This document shows, piece after piece, positions 63,309 through 64,000 of a DNA stretch of 64,000 bases. The stretch comes from Streptomyces antibioticus (lineage in GTDB: Bacteria > Actinomycetota > Actinomycetes > Streptomycetales > Streptomycetaceae). Position numbers and translations under genes: made by a program. Each line of letters begins with the position of its first letter. The first letter of the stretch is position 1. The notes below the pieces were generated by a model. It was given only the letters and a program-made list of their open reading frames with translations. It was not told the origin of the DNA and ran no database searches. The DNA lies in contig NZ_KQ948432.1 of assembly GCF_001514065.1 (NCBI RefSeq), forward strand, positions 141,632 to 205,631. Reading direction: 5' to 3'.

Positions 63309-64000
63309 TCGTCGTCGCCGGTGAGGCCCTCATCGATCTGGTACCGCAGGGCACGGGCGCCCTGGCGGGGCTCACGCCGGCGCTCGGCGGCGGCCCGTAC
63401 AACACCGCCGTCGCCCTCGGCCGCCTCGGCTCCCCCACCGCCTTCTGCTCCCGTACGTCGTCCGACGCGTTCGGCGAGGCGCTGCTGGACGGGCTGCGGC
63501 GGGCGTCGGTGGACGTGTCGGCCGTCCAGCGCGGCCCGGAACCGACCACCCTGGCCGTGGCCACGATCGACGCACACGGCTCGGCCGCCTACTCGTTCTA
63601 CGTCGACGGCACCGCCGACCGCCTGTTCACAGCCCCCTCTCAACTCCCCGCCGGTACGCGCGCGGTGTCCTTCGGCACCTGTTCGCTGGTGCTGGAGCCA
63701 GGGGCGAGCGCCTACGAGGAGCTGATGCGGGCGGCGGCCGCGCAGGGCGTGTTCACCGCGCTCGACCCCAACATCCGCGCCGGGCTGATCCCGGACCCGG
63801 ACGCCTACCGGGCCCGGTTCAAGAGCTGGCTGCCGTCGGTGTCGCTGCTGAAGCTGTCCGAGGAGGACGCGCTGTGGCTGGGCGGCACCCCGCGCGAGTG
63901 GCTGGCCTCGGGTCCCTCGGCCGTGGTCGTCACGCAGGGCGGTGAGGGGCTGACCGCGTTCACCCGGGACGGGGGCGTGCACACGGTGCCGGGCGAGGAG
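63305..64000 (+). CDS. PfkB-family carbohydrate kinase (N-terminal part)
   Basis: 232 codons of a ribokinase/fructokinase-type enzyme are visible. VIVVAGEALIDLVPQG, the GG-containing substrate loop (LGGGPYNTAVALGRLG) and FYVDGTADRLF match PfkB kinases, as does VVTQGGEGLTAF near the right edge. The C-terminal signature with the catalytic DTVGAGD lies beyond the window. GTG at 63305 overlaps the LacI stop. The sequence looks most like fructokinases, but the sugar is uncertain. Confidence 0.9.
   Translation, partial: MIVVAGEALIDLVPQGTGALAGLTPALGGGPYNTAVALGRLGSPTAFCSRTSSDAFGEALLDGLRRASVDVSAVQRGPEPTTLAVATIDAHGSAAYSFYVDGTADRLFTAPSQLPAGTRAVSFGTCSLVLEPGASAYEELMRAAAAQGVFTALDPNIRAGLIPDPDAYRARFKSWLPSVSLLKLSEEDALWLGGTPREWLASGPSAVVVTQGGEGLTAFTRDGGVHTVPGEE

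Overview
The window is high-GC actinobacterial chromosome, almost certainly Streptomyces. The evidence is GC-rich third positions, GTG/TTG starts, several promoters that appear to give leaderless mRNAs, SigE-type ECF, WhiA and RbpA genes, and a conserved gene order (suf operon; ctaA/ctaB; tkt-tal-zwf-opcA-pgl; pgi; rbpA-secG; tpiA-pgk-gap; whiA-yvcK-rapZ-uvrC). No IS element, prophage, CRISPR array or rRNA operon is visible. The two tRNA-like sequences near 3 kb are not ordinary tRNA genes.

Layout. 0-1.3 kb: ACC deaminase (cut by the left edge) and its GntR regulator. 1.3-3.4 kb: a Ro60/Rsr protein (TROVE plus vWA), preceded on the same strand by three tandem Y-RNA-like elements. Two of these contain circularly permuted tRNA-like domains, one resembling tRNA-Met(CAT) and one resembling tRNA-Leu. 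3.4-9.4 kb: a Tat-exported PhoX-type protein, an unknown 475-residue protein, a secreted nuclease and a double ABM protein. 9.4-11.2 kb: a small envelope or stress operon (11-residue-repeat DUF3618 protein, holin-like protein, unknown protein, 42-residue peptide). 11.4-18.2 kb: a DapA paralogue, an ECF sigma factor with its membrane partner, a HAD protein, DapD, an HxlR relic, a TetR/SMR efflux pair and an AbfB-domain membrane protein.

18.2-24.8 kb: the SUF iron-sulfur operon (sufR-sufB-sufD-Rieske ferredoxin-sufC-sufS-sufU-DUF59), with a SufR operator over its promoter and an iron-box-like site just upstream. 24.9-32 kb: an AAC(3)-like acetyltransferase, an ABC exporter, haem A synthesis genes ctaA and ctaB, a nucleotidyltransferase and an amidohydrolase. 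32.2-42.3 kb: the pentose-phosphate operon, a DsbA-like lipoprotein, a membrane protein and pgi. 42.4-47.8 kb: an MFS exporter, rbpA, secG and the tpiA-pgk-gap glycolytic genes. 48-56.3 kb: a secreted M14 carboxypeptidase and the whiA-yvcK-rapZ-uvrC operon. 56.3-64 kb: a nitrate-sensor-like histidine kinase flanked by a LuxR-type regulator and a stand-alone receiver, an unknown DNA-binding-like protein, and a LacI regulator with a PfkB sugar kinase cut by the right edge.

How they work together. Most of the window is central carbon metabolism and cofactor supply: the oxidative and non-oxidative pentose phosphate pathway, lower glycolysis, haem A for cytochrome oxidase, and Fe-S assembly under apparent Fe-S and iron control. 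The most unusual part is the Rsr/Y-RNA locus. There the sequence itself shows three linked non-coding RNA modules whose tRNA mimicry uses the 3' half of a tRNA placed before its 5' half, with the Ro-binding stem occupying the position of the anticodon loop.
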